Shown piece after piece: positions 9,525 through 20,412 of a stretch of DNA of 64,000 nt. Source of the DNA: Natronolimnobius sp. AArcel1 (GTDB lineage: Archaea; Halobacteriota; Halobacteria; Halobacteriales; Natrialbaceae); the NCBI RefSeq assembly GCF_011043775.1, contig NZ_JAAKXY010000006.1:372001-436000 (forward strand), given 5' to 3'. The position numbers and the translations under genes are program-made. Under the pieces are notes generated by a model. It made no database searches. It was given only the letters and a program-made list of their open reading frames with translations, and was not told the DNA's origin. Within the stretch, counting starts at the first letter, position 1. Each line of letters starts with the position of its first letter.

Positions 9525-9914
9525 TCACTTACCAACCGTCGTCACCGACACCGTCCGCGTCCGTGGGCCATCACACTCGAGGACGAACACAGACTGCCAG
9601 GTTCCGAGCGCGAGATCACCGTCGCGAACGGGAATCGTGACGTCCGGGCCGACAAGCGCCGCGCGCAGGTGTGAATCGGCGTTGCCATCTAACTGGTCAT
9701 GAGCGTGGCCGTCGTCCGGAACGAGGTCATCAAAAAAGCCCTCGAGATCGCCTCTAAGGCGTGATTCGTTTTCCTGAACGATGAGTCCAGCCGTCGTGTG
9801 CTCGACGAACGCAGTCGCGATCCCAGTTGAGAGATCATTGGGAATGGCCGCTGCAAGCTGGTCGGTGATATCGACGCTCGTGAGTCGGGCATCTGTTTCG
9901 ACAGAAAACGCCAT
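9525..9914 (-). CDS. YjbQ family protein (UPF0047)
   Basis: This 129-residue protein belongs to the YjbQ/UPF0047 family, trimeric cytoplasmic proteins; some members show thiamine-phosphate synthase side activity, but the true role is unsettled. Family marks are TAFVEHTTAGLIVQENE, DGHAHDQLDGNADSHLRAAL with its metal-binding histidines, and GTWQSVFVLECDGPRTR. Length is normal and nothing is missing. It lies 32 bases downstream of the HEAT-repeat gene and may be co-transcribed with it. Confidence 0.93.
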   Translation of the reverse strand: MAFSVETDARLTSVDITDQLAAAIPNDLSTGIATAFVEHTTAGLIVQENESRLRGDLEGFFDDLVPDDGHAHDQLDGNADSHLRAALVGPDVTIPVRDGDLALGTWQSVFVLECDGPRTRTVSVTTVGK

Positions 9915-9946
9915 ACTCGGATCAACGTGAGCCAGGACAGACTACG

Positions 9947-11029
9947 TTACGGTGGCGACTGTCTCGAGTGACTCCCGTCGTCCGTCGCTTGATTCGCCGT
10001 CGGAAGTTGTGCACGCGCCCAGGCGGCTCGCTCTCGGACGCCCCGGTCTGGGTCGCGGTGCTCGAGTGCACCGAGTTGCTCCCGCGCGGCTTCAATACGG
10101 CCGTATCCAACCGCGAGACAGGCGTTCAACCGGACTGACGTGTGCTCATCCTCGAGCAAGGAAACGAGTTGGTCGCTGATCGGTGAGGTCGCAGTGTCGG
10201 CATCAACACCGGCAGCGACGCGTGCAATCGTCGTCGCAGCGTTCGCTCGGGTTTGTGGATACTCGCTCTCGAGGGCGGGCGTGAGGTCGGGACAGACGCC
10301 TTCGACCGTTGCGGGGTGGTGGCGCGCTACGTCTGCAAGGCAGCCGATGGCGTTGGTTCGTAGCGAGTCGTTCTCATGAGTGGCCAGTGAGGCGGCGGCG
10401 GCGACGAACTCGTCCGTCTGCAGCGTCGTGCCGGTACGGGCGATTCGCCCGAGCGCAGCAAACACTTCGACGCCGTGTTCCGTAGGATCTGGCTCGAGTG
10501 CGTCAACCAGGACCGGAACGGCAGGCTCGAGTTCGGTCGGATACGCCGTTGATAGGTGGCTCACTATCTGGATGCCCCACCCGTCTATGACCGGGCGATC
10601 GGCAATGGCAGCCGTGAGCAGTTCAATCTGTTCGACGAGCGCACCAGGGCGGTCATCGGCAATAGAGGCGAGACAGCGACAGAGGTCTGCTGTCGCCGGA
10701 TGTGACGGCTGATTCGTGACGAACGCGAGGATCTGGTCAGCCGACGGCGCAACGTCAGGTGGTGATTCGTCTGCGAGTTCGGCGAGACAGTACGCAATCT
10801 CGTCGTGGAACTCGAGCGACGGTCGGTCGAGAAGCGTCCGCAGTTTCGGAACGGTCGGTATACAGCGTTCGGGGTATGTATCGACGTGTCTTCGAATCGT
10901 TCGAACGGCTGCGTGTTGTGTCTCCGGTGTGTGATCATCGAGTTGTGCAAGAATCGCGGGCAACTCGAACGGCGCCGAATCGCGCTCGACTTGGTCGTCG
11001 TCGCTGCCCCCATACCCATCCCCATCCAT
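9947..11029 (-). CDS. HEAT-repeat protein
   Basis: This 360-residue protein is built of paired helices of about 35-40 residues, as in HEAT or PBS-lyase repeats (for example HDEIAYCLAELADESP, LRTNAIGCLADVARHHP, SVRLNACLAVGYGRIE). Such alpha solenoids serve as binding scaffolds. It has an acidic N-terminus and a disordered C-terminal tail, with no membrane helix. The start was taken from the ATG ending at 11029, after which composition becomes typical. The partner is unknown, though the YjbQ gene follows in the same direction. Confidence 0.85.
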   Translation of the reverse strand: MDGDGYGGSDDDQVERDSAPFELPAILAQLDDHTPETQHAAVRTIRRHVDTYPERCIPTVPKLRTLLDRPSLEFHDEIAYCLAELADESPPDVAPSADQILAFVTNQPSHPATADLCRCLASIADDRPGALVEQIELLTAAIADRPVIDGWGIQIVSHLSTAYPTELEPAVPVLVDALEPDPTEHGVEVFAALGRIARTGTTLQTDEFVAAAASLATHENDSLRTNAIGCLADVARHHPATVEGVCPDLTPALESEYPQTRANAATTIARVAAGVDADTATSPISDQLVSLLEDEHTSVRLNACLAVGYGRIEAAREQLGALEHRDPDRGVRERAAWARAQLPTANQATDDGSHSRQSPP

Positions 11030-11105
11030 GCTATCCGCTCCATGTGTGATCTACCGTAAAAGTCTTCCGTCAGTTTAATTCACGGTGGCCGAACGGAAAG
11101 TCTGC

Positions 11106-13133
11106 CTACGCGAGCCAGTCGTCGGGTTTCGTGTCGTAGTCGACGTCGTCTGCCTCGAGATGTTCGACCTCTTCCCACGGCACATCTTCGATACGGACCT
11201 CCCGTCCGTCGTAGCGCAGCAACTTTCCTTGCTCTCTCGCTTCGGGTTCGCGATTGCGTCGCTTTGCAACCTCGATGTCGTGTTCGTCGACTTCGGTGAC
11301 AATCGTGAGGAGATTGACCGGACGCCCCCAGAGTTCGAAGATGCGCTTGATCGTCTCTCGAGCCTGCCCGAGATCGAGCATAACGCCGTTGTACTGATGG
11401 CCCAACAGGAGTTCGTTGGCGTTGTTGTAGTTACCATCATAGACCGCAATCGTCGGCTTCCCGAAGTTGGTAAACTGCAAGAGCAGCTTCTTTTTGACGT
11501 CTTCGGCGGCATCGCTTGCGACGTGGAACTGCCCTGTCGCCTTCGAGTGCTCGTAGGTGAAGTAGTTGTTCTCGGTGATGAACTCCTCAGTCAGGAACTC
11601 ATCGAGGAAGGTTACGTCGTTGTGGCTCTCCCGGACGTCGTACATCCGATCCCAACCCGCCCCAAAGTCGACATCCTCGAGTGCGTCCTCGACGCTGCCG
11701 TAGCGGGCGTCGTCGAACAGATAGCGCCCGATTCGCTCGAGTTCGTTCTGACTGACCCGCGAGAGGAAGCCACGATTCTGGCGCTGTACCAGCGAGTAGT
11801 GTCGCCGCGCGAGTCCCTCCTGAGTTAGAACCTTCCAGGGGTACTGATCGACATCGATCTCGCTCGCGCGAGCGCGCTCGAGTGCCTCGTGGTCAACCCA
11901 CTCCTCGGGAAGGGACGTGAGGTCTGCGAGCGTGTCAGACGAAATCGACTCGAGTGCAGTCGGTGGCTCAAGCGCAGCGAGTACGTCATCGAAGTCGACG
12001 ACATCTGTGAGGTTGCGCCAGGAGATGCCCTCGACGCGAAGCAGTCGCTCGAGGACTTCCCGGCGGTTGGTGGTGTTTTCGACATACTCCCAGAGCTCCA
12101 TGCCGAGGCTGTACGGATTCAGGCCGCCGGAGGCGAGGACTTTCGCCATGTGATCGGCGTAGTTCATGAACTCGTCGTCGCCGGCGAAGCCCTCATCGGT
12201 CATCATCGTCGACTCCCAGTAGGCTGCCCAGCCCTCGTTCATCACCTTCGTCATCTTCTGGGCCGCGAAGTAGTACGCCTCCGCGCGCATCATATCGAGG
12301 ACGTCGCGTTGCCACTCCGTCATCTCGACGGCACGCTCGCGCTCGTCGTCGTACTGCTTGCCGTGCTCGCGAACGAACGACAGCAGGTCCTTTTCCGGAA
12401 CGTCTGGGAAGGTGACGCCTTCCTCCTCGCCCTCGAGTTGCTCGAGCCACTCGTCGTCGAACACCTCGCCTTTGATCTCGTCGGAGAGATCGAGTTCGTC
12501 CAGTTTGGCCGCGAGGTCGTCGTCTAGCTCCTCGGCTGTGCCGTCGACCGCCAGCCGGCGCTGGAAAACTCGATGCTGGTCGATGTTGTCCTCGAGACTC
12601 AGGCAGTGGTCGATCCATTTTTCGACCTCGGCACGGTCGATCTCCGGGTCGGACATGTAGCCGTCGATAGCGCGAGCGTGGCGCTCGAGCATGGCGGCGG
12701 CGTTGACCTGTTCCTCGTCGGCTTGCCCACCCGTAAAGAGGCCGAACCACTCGTTTTTCGCGAAGAAGTCAGAGTGGGCCTCGACGTGTGTGATGACGGC
12801 CTTCTGGTCGGCCAGGGTGTTCGACTCCTGTAAGAAGGCATGGGCTGGGTTGTCATTGTTGACGATTTCGAACGCTTTCCCGCCGCCGTACTGGCCTTGC
12901 TTGCGCTGTTTGTCGTACTGCATCCCCCATCGCCAGTGTGGGTAGCGAGTCTGGAAGCCGCCGTAGGCGATGAGTTCGTTCATCTCGTCGTAGTCGATGA
13001 TCCAGTACTTGACCGGATACGGCTCTAAGCCGAGTTTCTGTGCGAGATTGCGAGCCTCCGAAACCGGCTCCTCTAAGTCGCTGGCGATTGCCTGTTTGCG
13101 GAATCGGTCCGCATTCGAGTTGCGTTTACTCAT
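11106..13133 (-). CDS. SpoVR family protein
   Basis: This 675-residue cytoplasmic protein is a homologue of bacterial SpoVR/YcgB, linked to stress, stationary phase or spore cortex in bacteria but with no proven biochemical activity. Matching segments include [51 protein letters not shown] and [15 protein letters not shown]. It is the last gene of a four-gene operon. The ATG ending at 13133 overlaps the stop of the DUF444 gene by 8 bases (ATGAGTAA), which argues for translational coupling. Other ATGs lie two and three codons upstream. Confidence 0.93.
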   Translation of the reverse strand: MSKRNSNADRFRKQAIASDLEEPVSEARNLAQKLGLEPYPVKYWIIDYDEMNELIAYGGFQTRYPHWRWGMQYDKQRKQGQYGGGKAFEIVNNDNPAHAFLQESNTLADQKAVITHVEAHSDFFAKNEWFGLFTGGQADEEQVNAAAMLERHARAIDGYMSDPEIDRAEVEKWIDHCLSLEDNIDQHRVFQRRLAVDGTAEELDDDLAAKLDELDLSDEIKGEVFDDEWLEQLEGEEEGVTFPDVPEKDLLSFVREHGKQYDDERERAVEMTEWQRDVLDMMRAEAYYFAAQKMTKVMNEGWAAYWESTMMTDEGFAGDDEFMNYADHMAKVLASGGLNPYSLGMELWEYVENTTNRREVLERLLRVEGISWRNLTDVVDFDDVLAALEPPTALESISSDTLADLTSLPEEWVDHEALERARASEIDVDQYPWKVLTQEGLARRHYSLVQRQNRGFLSRVSQNELERIGRYLFDDARYGSVEDALEDVDFGAGWDRMYDVRESHNDVTFLDEFLTEEFITENNYFTYEHSKATGQFHVASDAAEDVKKKLLLQFTNFGKPTIAVYDGNYNNANELLLGHQYNGVMLDLGQARETIKRIFELWGRPVNLLTIVTEVDEHDIEVAKRRNREPEAREQGKLLRYDGREVRIEDVPWEEVEHLEADDVDYDTKPDDWLA

Positions 13134-14448
13134 TGTCATCACTCTCCGTCGAGAGAATCCGGTAGATTGCGTCCGTCACGTCTGCCTCGTTGTTGACGTA
13201 CGCCACCGCGACATCGTCGTCGTCGATGCCGAAATGGCGCTCGAGTTCCTCGGCGTGGGTCGCGTTGATCGCGTTCCCGCTTGGCTGGGTCTCTACGTAA
13301 GCGTGGAGGTTCGCCGGAATCTCCTCCATCATCGGAATCACGCGCTGTTCGGTGTCGTTACTCGAGTTCTCCGAGTCACCTGCCGCGAACACGTAGCGGT
13401 TCCAGTCGCTCCAGGGGTACTCCTCTAACAACTCGGCAGCCAGTTCGTACGCACTCGAGATTTTTGTCCCGCCGCCTGAGCGGATGCCGAAGAAGTCGTC
13501 GCGTTCGACCTGCCAGGCATCTGCATCGTGGGCGATGTAGATGAACTCGGCGTTGTCGTACTTGCCCTGCAGGTACCAATCGAGCGGGGTGAACGTCCGC
13601 TCGACGAGTTCACGCTTCTTTTCGCGCATCGACCCGGAGACGTCGCGGATGTTGACGACGACGACGTTCTTCTCTTTTTCCTCGATGATCTCGGGGTGGC
13701 GGTAGCGTTCGTCCTCGCGGCGGAACGGGATCTGTTTGATCCCTTCGCGGCGAATCTGTTCCTGAACGGACTCGCGTTCGACGTTCTGTTCGACCGCCTC
13801 GATGGACTCCCAAGTCCCGCGCTCGTCGGCTACCTCGTGGTAGGCCTCTTCGACCCAGGCCATCGACACCGGCAGATTCTCGCCTCGAGCCCACTCGAAG
13901 ACCTCACGCGGGGAAATGCCCTCGACTTTGCACAGTTCGCGCAGGAAGTCCTCGTCGAAATCCATCGCGAGCTTTCGCTTGAGTCCCTCCTTGAACATCC
14001 GCTCGAAGTCGAGCGTGCTGTCGGGGCCCGTCCGCGTCATATCGGTGAAGGGGCCTTCTTTCTCTTCGATGACCTTCTTGCCCTTTGGCTCGAGGTCTAA
14101 GCCGAGTTCTTCGTCTAACTCCTCGGCGAACTCCTCGGGGTCCATCTCGTAGTACTCGTGCTCGCCGCCTTCCTCGCCGGGTTCGCCGTCTTCGTCGCCA
14201 TCGCCTGGCTGTGGCTGTGGTTGGCCAACCGGCTGGCCGGGCTGGGGTGTGCCACCGTCGCCCTGGCCGACGCCGCCCTGATCGCGCTGATCGTACGCGA
14301 ACTCGGGGAGCGAGACGATTTTGACCGGCACGTTGATTTGGCCGGGGCCGCTCCCGCCGAGTTCGCCGTACTGGATGAACTCTGCCAGATCCTCACGGCG
14401 CTGTTCGCCCACTTCACGGAATCGCTCGAGGTCATCTCTCAGTCCCAT
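13126..14448 (-). CDS. DUF444/YeaH-like VWA-domain protein
   Basis: This 440-residue protein of the YeaH/YhbH (DUF444) family is, in bacteria, the partner of the YeaG/PrkA kinase. A VWA metal-site motif DVSGSM lies at 269-274 after strand NVVVVNIR, and the family segment [13 protein letters not shown] follows. Residues 60-100 form a Gly/Pro/Gln/Glu linker that is longer and more acidic than in bacterial members. It overlaps both neighbours, the second kinase by 10 bases and SpoVR by 8, so the three are surely one transcript. Confidence 0.93.
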   Translation of the reverse strand: MGLRDDLERFREVGEQRREDLAEFIQYGELGGSGPGQINVPVKIVSLPEFAYDQRDQGGVGQGDGGTPQPGQPVGQPQPQPGDGDEDGEPGEEGGEHEYYEMDPEEFAEELDEELGLDLEPKGKKVIEEKEGPFTDMTRTGPDSTLDFERMFKEGLKRKLAMDFDEDFLRELCKVEGISPREVFEWARGENLPVSMAWVEEAYHEVADERGTWESIEAVEQNVERESVQEQIRREGIKQIPFRREDERYRHPEIIEEKEKNVVVVNIRDVSGSMREKKRELVERTFTPLDWYLQGKYDNAEFIYIAHDADAWQVERDDFFGIRSGGGTKISSAYELAAELLEEYPWSDWNRYVFAAGDSENSSNDTEQRVIPMMEEIPANLHAYVETQPSGNAINATHAEELERHFGIDDDDVAVAYVNNEADVTDAIYRILSTESDDNE

Positions 14449-16724
14449 CGGTAGCTCACCTGTCCCATAACGTGTCTGCTGGTCAGTTCGGCCGAGGCCG
14501 CCGAGTAGTCGAACTCCGCGACCATGTTCTGGATTGTGTTCTCCTTGACCGTCTCCGTCTCCGTCCCGCTCGGTGGGTCATCCCACTGGCGCGGGTCGAA
14601 GTCCTCGAAGGTCCGCCGAACGTCGTCCCAGTCGTGGCTCTCGAGGACGCTCTTGATGACTGGAATCGCAGTCAGATCGACGTTGCCGACGGCGAAGTCT
14701 TCGTCGCGGTGTTCCCAGGCGTGGCGATTCAAGGAGGTGATCACCTTCTCGCGGCGGAAGTTTCGGACGCTCTCGCGAGGGAGGTTCCCCTCGTACTCTT
14801 CCTCGGAGAACCGCCCGAGATGTTCGACCTCGAAGAGTTTCATCTTCAGCGGATCGGGGTCGACCTCCTCGCCGCGGTCATTGTACAGCGGTTCGTCGGT
14901 CTCCCACGCGTAGACGTGTTCGACGTACTCGCCGACGGTCTCTTCGTCGACGCGTTTGTCGTGCATGATCGCCTCGATTACATCCGACTCCTGGCGGTCG
15001 TAGATGTAGTTTTTCACCGGCACGACGCGATTTTCGAACTCCGAGCGCTCGCCGGTCGAAAACACTGGTGCATCGCTCAGCCCCTCTGCCATCGTGTTCA
15101 GTACGTCACGCGGCATGACGACATCGTCGACGGCTAACTCGGCGTGGTGACGATCCCGGTCCGTCTGCAGGAGTTCTGCGAGCGTATCGCGAGTGTAGGT
15201 CACCGGAATACCGTGGTCGCCGTCTGCACCGTCGTCATTGAAGTCGAACTCGTCTTTCTCCCGACGCGTATCGCCTTCCTGTAGGTAGCCCTGATCGTAG
15301 ATCAACGCCTTATCTACCAGATCGAGGCCGTTCGGCAGATTCTCCTCGTCCAGTCGCGTGACGACCGCATACAGCGCCGCCGCCTCGAGTGCGTGCGGTG
15401 CGAACTCCTCCGTTCGCGTCTCACCCGCCTGATCCTTGAGCGTCACCGTCACCGGCGAACGGATGCGCTCCTCGAGTTCGTCGTACGTATCGGCCTCCCA
15501 GACGGCCGTCTCGTTCGTCAGTTCGCGGCGAATGAGTTCGGACTCGAGGCTCAGGTTCGTCAGGTAGCCAAACTGGTGCTTATCGAGGCGGCGCTTGAGT
15601 GCCTTGAGCGGGTCCATCCCGTTCCGGTCGGCGTGCTGGTTGAGTTGGGCCTCGAGGTCGGGATTCGAGATGATCAGCATCTGCGTGTCGACGTCCATCC
15701 CGATTCCCTTGTCCAACTTCACGGACTGCTCGTCGGGGACGTTCAGCAGCTTCTGCAGGAGATCGGCGTGCTGGGCTGCGTCCTCAACGATGGTGAGGAC
15801 ACCGTTGCCCTGCGAGAGCACGCCGTCGTAACTGAACGCCTGCGGGTTCTTGCGCCCGCGTGAATCTAACTCCTGAAGCATCCCGTGCATCCACGAGCCG
15901 ACGAGTCGCTCCTTGGGCTGGCCGTCGTCCTCGCTGTGGAGGACGCCGACGCCCTGGCCAACATCGACGACGTAATTTTTCACGCGCAGGTGGCTCTCGT
16001 CGGCAATCGCCGAGAACAGTTCCTCCTCGCCGTTTCGGCGGTACTGTTCCTCGAGATAGTCGTATGCCTCCCGTGAGAACGGATCGAGTTCGGAATCGAC
16101 CTGGACTGGAACGTGGTCCTCGAGTTCCTCGTTGAGATCTGCGAGCAGTTGCGCGCGGACATCTTCGGGGAATACCGACAGCGGGTGGGCCTGAACCGGG
16201 CTTTCGTACCAGTTTCGGTCGTCACCCGCGGTCGGATCGCTGCCATAGCTCAGGCCGCGGTCGTCGGCCTCGGCGGTCGTGACGTTCCACTCGACCGTGT
16301 ATCGGCGGCCTTCGGGCGTTTTGGAGTACTCGCGCAGGCCGTTGACCAGACAGCGCTTGAGTTCGGATTTGCCCGTCGCCGTTGGCCCTTCGAACCAGAT
16401 GATCTTCTCGTCTTTCGCCCGGCCCGCGGCGATTGATCGAAGGTCATCGACGAACCCGTTCAACACCTCGGTGTTGCCCAAGATTGCGTGCTCGCCGTCG
16501 TTGTGCGGATCGTCGAAGAAGCGGTAGCGTTCGTTCTCTTCGCCTTCTTCGACGACCGTGCGCGTGCCAGCGGCTTCGATTGCCTCGAGCAAGTACTTCG
16601 AGGCGTGGGAGGCTATCGTCGGGTTCTCGAAGAGCCGGTCGACGTACGCCGCAAGGCTCATCGGCTCCTCGTAGGTCGCCTCGAGTTCGCGGTCGGCCTC
16701 AGTGACGTAGTCGTCGCCAGTCAT
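14439..16724 (-). CDS. prkA2: PrkA-type AAA+ serine kinase, divergent second copy
   Basis: At 761 residues this is the longer and more divergent of two tandem PrkA-family proteins. PrkA/YeaG proteins combine an AAA+ core with a C-terminal kinase-like part and act in nutrient and stationary-phase stress. Walker A reads GPTATGKSE (113-120), an unusual loop. Family segments [12 protein letters not shown] and [18 protein letters not shown] are kept. It begins 17 bases after the first kinase stops and overlaps the next gene by 10 bases. Two unequal kinases could form a mixed ring; that is inference. Confidence 0.9.
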   Translation of the reverse strand: MTGDDYVTEADRELEATYEEPMSLAAYVDRLFENPTIASHASKYLLEAIEAAGTRTVVEEGEENERYRFFDDPHNDGEHAILGNTEVLNGFVDDLRSIAAGRAKDEKIIWFEGPTATGKSELKRCLVNGLREYSKTPEGRRYTVEWNVTTAEADDRGLSYGSDPTAGDDRNWYESPVQAHPLSVFPEDVRAQLLADLNEELEDHVPVQVDSELDPFSREAYDYLEEQYRRNGEEELFSAIADESHLRVKNYVVDVGQGVGVLHSEDDGQPKERLVGSWMHGMLQELDSRGRKNPQAFSYDGVLSQGNGVLTIVEDAAQHADLLQKLLNVPDEQSVKLDKGIGMDVDTQMLIISNPDLEAQLNQHADRNGMDPLKALKRRLDKHQFGYLTNLSLESELIRRELTNETAVWEADTYDELEERIRSPVTVTLKDQAGETRTEEFAPHALEAAALYAVVTRLDEENLPNGLDLVDKALIYDQGYLQEGDTRREKDEFDFNDDGADGDHGIPVTYTRDTLAELLQTDRDRHHAELAVDDVVMPRDVLNTMAEGLSDAPVFSTGERSEFENRVVPVKNYIYDRQESDVIEAIMHDKRVDEETVGEYVEHVYAWETDEPLYNDRGEEVDPDPLKMKLFEVEHLGRFSEEEYEGNLPRESVRNFRREKVITSLNRHAWEHRDEDFAVGNVDLTAIPVIKSVLESHDWDDVRRTFEDFDPRQWDDPPSGTETETVKENTIQNMVAEFDYSAASAELTSRHVMGQVSYRWD

Positions 16725-16741
16725 ATTAGGTCACACTCATA

Positions 16742-18814
16742 TTAGTCGTCGATCTCCGCTTTGGCGACCTCTGCGCCAGCAAACTCGAGCACCTCCCTTG
16801 CGCCGCCTTCGGAGTAGCCCTGTTCGATCAGCGCGTCGATCCAGGCAGAGCGCTCGTCGTCGTCGAACTCGTTTGCCGACACCAGCGCCGAGAAGTTGAT
16901 GTTGTGTTTCTTGTCCTCCCAGAGTTTGCGCTCGAGTGCACGGCGCAGGCGCTCGTTGTCCTGCGGGTTGAACGCCTCGCCCTCGCGGGCCCGGCGGGAA
17001 ACCCAGTTGCTCACTTCCTGGCGGAAGTCCTCCTTGCGGTCTTCTGGAATGTCGAGTTTCTCCTCGACCGACCGGAGGAACGTCTCGTCGGGTTCTTGCT
17101 CGCGCCCAGTCAATTCGTCTTCGATGGTGTCGTCGTCGATGTAGGCCATCACGTGGTCCATGTACTTCTCGCCCTGGCGCTGGATTTCGTCCAGATCGTA
17201 GGCGAGTGCGTGGCGCACGTCCTCGATGGCGCGCTCTTTGTACTCCTCGCGGACGACCTCGAGGTAGCGGTAGTACTTCTCGAAGTTGTCCTCCGGAATC
17301 GAGCCGTGATGCTCTAAGTTCTCCTCAAAGAAGTTAAACACCGTTAGCGGCGAGAGGAAGCCTCGAGAGCGGTGTTTCGAGTCCATAATCGCCTCGGCGA
17401 TTTCGTCGCCGATGAACCGTGGCGAGACGCCGACCATCCCCTCGCCGATCTCGGCTTTGCCTTCCGCTTCCTCGCGGAGTTTCTTCACGTCGACGTCGTC
17501 GCCTTCGTCGATTTCGCCGTTGTACGCCTTTGCCTTCGAGAGCAGATCGACGGTTTCTGCGTCGGGTTCCTCGATTCGGGTGAGGACGCCGAACAGTCCG
17601 GCCATCTCGAGGGTGTGGGGCTCGACGTTGATGTCGGGCACGTCGGCGTTGGTGAGCATCTTCCAGTAGATTTCGGCCTCATCCTCGTAGGAAAGGACGT
17701 AAGGGAAGTCGATCCGTTTCGTCCTATCGTTGAACGCTTCCATCTTCTCGTCGCCCTTTTTGTCCTTGTACTCGGGCATGTTCGTCCGGCCGACGATCAC
17801 CTGGTCGATGTCGATTCGCGGGTTGTTCTTCGGCTTGATCGTCTGTTCCTGCGTGGCGTGCAGGAAGTCATAGAGGAACTCTCGCTGGAGTTTTAGCAGT
17901 TCCTCGCCGGAGAAGATGCCGCGGTTCGCGTTACAGAACGCCCCCGAGTAGTCAAACGCACGCGGGTCAGACTCGCCGTAGACGGCGATTTTCGAGTAGT
18001 TGACGTCGCCGGTGAGTTCGGTCTCGTCCTGGTTCTTCTTGTCTTTCGGCTCGAACGTCTCGAGGCCCTGGCGCTTGTTCTCGTCGGCGATAAAGCGGAC
18101 GATCTCAACGTGATTCTCGAGGACCTGTTGGAGGTCGTCATCGTAGTACGCGAGCAACCGGTCCATGTAGAACTCGCTTTCGGGGTCGAGTGCCTGCTCG
18201 TTCTGGATGGTGTAGGGGGCGTCTAGGCGCTCGTTCAGGTCGTCGATCACCGACTGGCGCTGTTCTCGCGGGAGCAAGACCAGGGGGTCCTGATTCATTG
18301 GCGAGCGGACGGTGTCATCAGCGGGGTCCTGATCTTTGATGACGTCACAGAGGTTCGTCCACTCGAACGTGTACATCCGCCCTTCGTCGCGAAGTGTGTA
18401 ATCCTCGAAGTACTGGCGAACCTGTTTGTCGAAGTGGGACTTCCCGGAGCCAACGGGACCAAGCAAGAGCTTGATCCGCCGTTCGGGTCCGAGACGGCGT
18501 GCACCGGATTTGACTTTGTTGACAAACTCGTGGATCGACTGGTGGATAACCTTTCCATAGAAGGTGTTCTCGCCGTCGTTAAGCGGATCCTCGCTCGCCA
18601 GCAGGTACTCGACCATGCCTTCAGTTTCGTCGTAGGTCGTCCCGTAGTGGTCGAACATGTCCGCGACGCGCTGGTGGGCGTTGCGGGCGATTTTCGGGTC
18701 CTCGTAGCACGCCTCTAAGTACCAGTCGAAGGACTTGGTTTCCCGCAGGTCTGCGGGCATCGATTCTTTGTACGCCGTACTAAGCTGCTCGAGTGTTTCG
18801 ATGTCACCGGTCAT
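16742..18814 (-). CDS. prkA1: PrkA-type AAA+ serine protein kinase
   Basis: This 690-residue protein is the closer match to bacterial PrkA/YeaG. Walker A is GPVGSGKSH (119-126). The segments NRGIFSGEELLKLQREFLYDF, IDIDQVIVGRTNMPEYK and RTKRIDFPYVLSYEDEAEIYW cover the AAA+ sensor and nucleotide region, and SPLTVFNFFEENL begins the C-terminal domain. It leads the operon prkA1-prkA2-DUF444-spoVR, so the promoter should lie within 18815-19506. The family is cytoplasmic and acts in stress adaptation; archaeal substrates are unknown. Confidence 0.94.
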   Translation of the reverse strand: MTGDIETLEQLSTAYKESMPADLRETKSFDWYLEACYEDPKIARNAHQRVADMFDHYGTTYDETEGMVEYLLASEDPLNDGENTFYGKVIHQSIHEFVNKVKSGARRLGPERRIKLLLGPVGSGKSHFDKQVRQYFEDYTLRDEGRMYTFEWTNLCDVIKDQDPADDTVRSPMNQDPLVLLPREQRQSVIDDLNERLDAPYTIQNEQALDPESEFYMDRLLAYYDDDLQQVLENHVEIVRFIADENKRQGLETFEPKDKKNQDETELTGDVNYSKIAVYGESDPRAFDYSGAFCNANRGIFSGEELLKLQREFLYDFLHATQEQTIKPKNNPRIDIDQVIVGRTNMPEYKDKKGDEKMEAFNDRTKRIDFPYVLSYEDEAEIYWKMLTNADVPDINVEPHTLEMAGLFGVLTRIEEPDAETVDLLSKAKAYNGEIDEGDDVDVKKLREEAEGKAEIGEGMVGVSPRFIGDEIAEAIMDSKHRSRGFLSPLTVFNFFEENLEHHGSIPEDNFEKYYRYLEVVREEYKERAIEDVRHALAYDLDEIQRQGEKYMDHVMAYIDDDTIEDELTGREQEPDETFLRSVEEKLDIPEDRKEDFRQEVSNWVSRRAREGEAFNPQDNERLRRALERKLWEDKKHNINFSALVSANEFDDDERSAWIDALIEQGYSEGGAREVLEFAGAEVAKAEIDD

Positions 18815-19506
18815 TGTATCACTGGGTGGGTTCGGGTCCCCCGCTGGGTGCTTGTGTTCGTGTTAGTCGTGTCTGTGATCGCGCGGGGCCATTGTAGGAC
18901 AGCACGTGCGCCGTCGACGAATCCGTCAGCCGTGACCACTGGTCTCGAGTGGGGGTGAATCGATCTGGGCACCGTGTGGTCGCGGTCGTCGTTGTGTCCG
19001 TGCGTCGCTCGCACAGGGTGTGACCCACGGCGGGCGCCAGCGCATTTGCATGTCATGTGTGAGCGATCACCACTCGACGTTGCGAGACGACCCTGTCGAT
19101 GGTCAGTCACAACGTGCGCCGGGGACGGACGCAGAGTGGATCGGCCCGGTAATCGGATACCGATAGTATTTAATGAGTGAGTAATCCAGCTACTTAATGT
19201 TTGCCACAAAAGGTATTTGCCAGGAGTATTTTCCATGCATATGTTGCCAGTACTGAACACAGTCATGTGGTATCGCGCCTCATGGTTGGCCGGATATGGG
19301 TTAAATGACAGCCCTGCGATGGCACCGTCAGTTCACGCGCGAATAGTCACGCAATCGCGAACGTCACTAGATACCACACGTCACTGGGCATATAGCTCGA
19401 GTATCGTCGCAGTTTGTGAGAACGGGATGGTCACGTCTCGTTTTCGCTCTCGCTGGGATCGCCCGCAGATCGCGGGAATTTAGCCAACTCGAGTCTAACG
19501 GAGGGT
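18815..19506. other. Long divergent intergenic region with an inverted repeat
   Basis: This is 692 bases between the divergent prkA1 and the gene at 19507. It includes an AT-rich island around 19170-19235. A 9-base inverted repeat, TGTGGTATC at 19266-19274 and GATACCACA at 19370-19378, is separated by about 95 bases. An 88-codon frame at 19217-19483 has no recognisable pattern and I do not call it. The region should contain the operon promoter and may contain a small RNA. Confidence 0.5.
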
Positions 19507-19908
19507 ATGCCCACGCTCGAGGCGCTTCCCGATACCTGGACCGTCTGGTCGGATGGCGACGACGGTCGGCTTGTTCTCGCATACCGGCCGGACGTCTTCA
19601 ACGGTGATGCGTTCCCGGCTGCCTGTCTCCCGACACTGTATCTCACACACGGCAAACGGACCCGACGCCCCGGCCAGAATCCGACCAGCACCGACGGCAC
19701 CGCCGACTGGTACGTCACTTTCTATCTCGAGCCCGATGTCTCGCTGAACGAGACCAATCGATTCCCGACGCGAGAGTGTGCACTCGAGTGTGCACTCGAG
19801 TTGGCACAGGCGTTCGATAATGGCGAGATCGATTATCGCGGGCTGTATCAGGTCCCTCGCGAGGAATACTTCGAGCGCCTCGATGAACTCACGGGACGTG
19901 AGGCTTAA
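19507..19908 (+). CDS. Conserved haloarchaeal protein (DUF5820-like)
   Basis: This 133-residue soluble protein begins MPTLEALPDTWTVWSDGDDG and later reads DWYVTFYLEPDVSLNE and GLYQVPREEYFERLDEL. It looks like a small alpha/beta protein of a haloarchaeal family of unknown function, which I recall as DUF5820. It is followed after 25 bases by the UPF0179 gene on the same strand, so the two are probably co-transcribed. Confidence 0.75.
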   Translation: MPTLEALPDTWTVWSDGDDGRLVLAYRPDVFNGDAFPAACLPTLYLTHGKRTRRPGQNPTSTDGTADWYVTFYLEPDVSLNETNRFPTRECALECALELAQAFDNGEIDYRGLYQVPREEYFERLDELTGREA

Positions 19909-19933
19909 CCCTGCGTAGCGAGTACGAGTGATC

Positions 19934-20380
19934 ATGTCAACTGTGACGCTCGTCGGCACCCGACTGGCCGAGTCGGGCACCGAGTTCGTCTATCAGGGGG
20001 AAGCCGACGGCTGTGCCGGCTGTCCCTACCGAAGCCAATGTCTGAATCTCTCACCTGAGACGACCTATCGCGTCACGGCTGTTCGGGAAAACGCCCAGAC
20101 GCTGGAGTGTGCAATGCACGACGAAGGCGTCCGTGCTGTCGAGGTCGAACCCGTCTCTATTCGTGCGAACGTCCCCGCACAGGGTGCCTACGCTGGCAGC
20201 AAGGCGAGTCTGCAGGGGTCCTGCCCGTACGTCGAATGCCCAAGCCACGAGTTCTGTGAACCTGCGGGTACCGACTTCGACGAGGAGTACCGCATTCAGC
20301 AAATTCTGGGCGACCCGCCACACGAAATCTGTCATCTCGATCGCTCACTCGAGTTGGTCGAACTCGATGTGAACGACTGA
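19934..20380 (+). CDS. UPF0179 family cysteine-rich protein
   Basis: This 148-residue archaeal protein belongs to UPF0179. It has two cysteine clusters: CAGCPYRSQCLNL near the N-terminus and CPYVECPSHEFC in the second half, plus isolated Cys. This spacing suggests a metal or iron-sulfur site, though no activity is established for the family. I chose the ATG at 19934 over a GTG two codons earlier. It converges with the deacetylase gene. Confidence 0.9.
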   Translation: MSTVTLVGTRLAESGTEFVYQGEADGCAGCPYRSQCLNLSPETTYRVTAVRENAQTLECAMHDEGVRAVEVEPVSIRANVPAQGAYAGSKASLQGSCPYVECPSHEFCEPAGTDFDEEYRIQQILGDPPHEICHLDRSLELVELDVND

Positions 20381-20412
20381 ATCCGCTGCTGTCCTAACCG
20401 ATTCCCAGATTC

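Noticed and set aside
19217-19483. 88-codon frame in the intergenic region before 19507
   Set aside because: It has no acidic bias and no pattern I recognise. It begins after an AT-rich stretch, so I cannot exclude it, but I do not call it.
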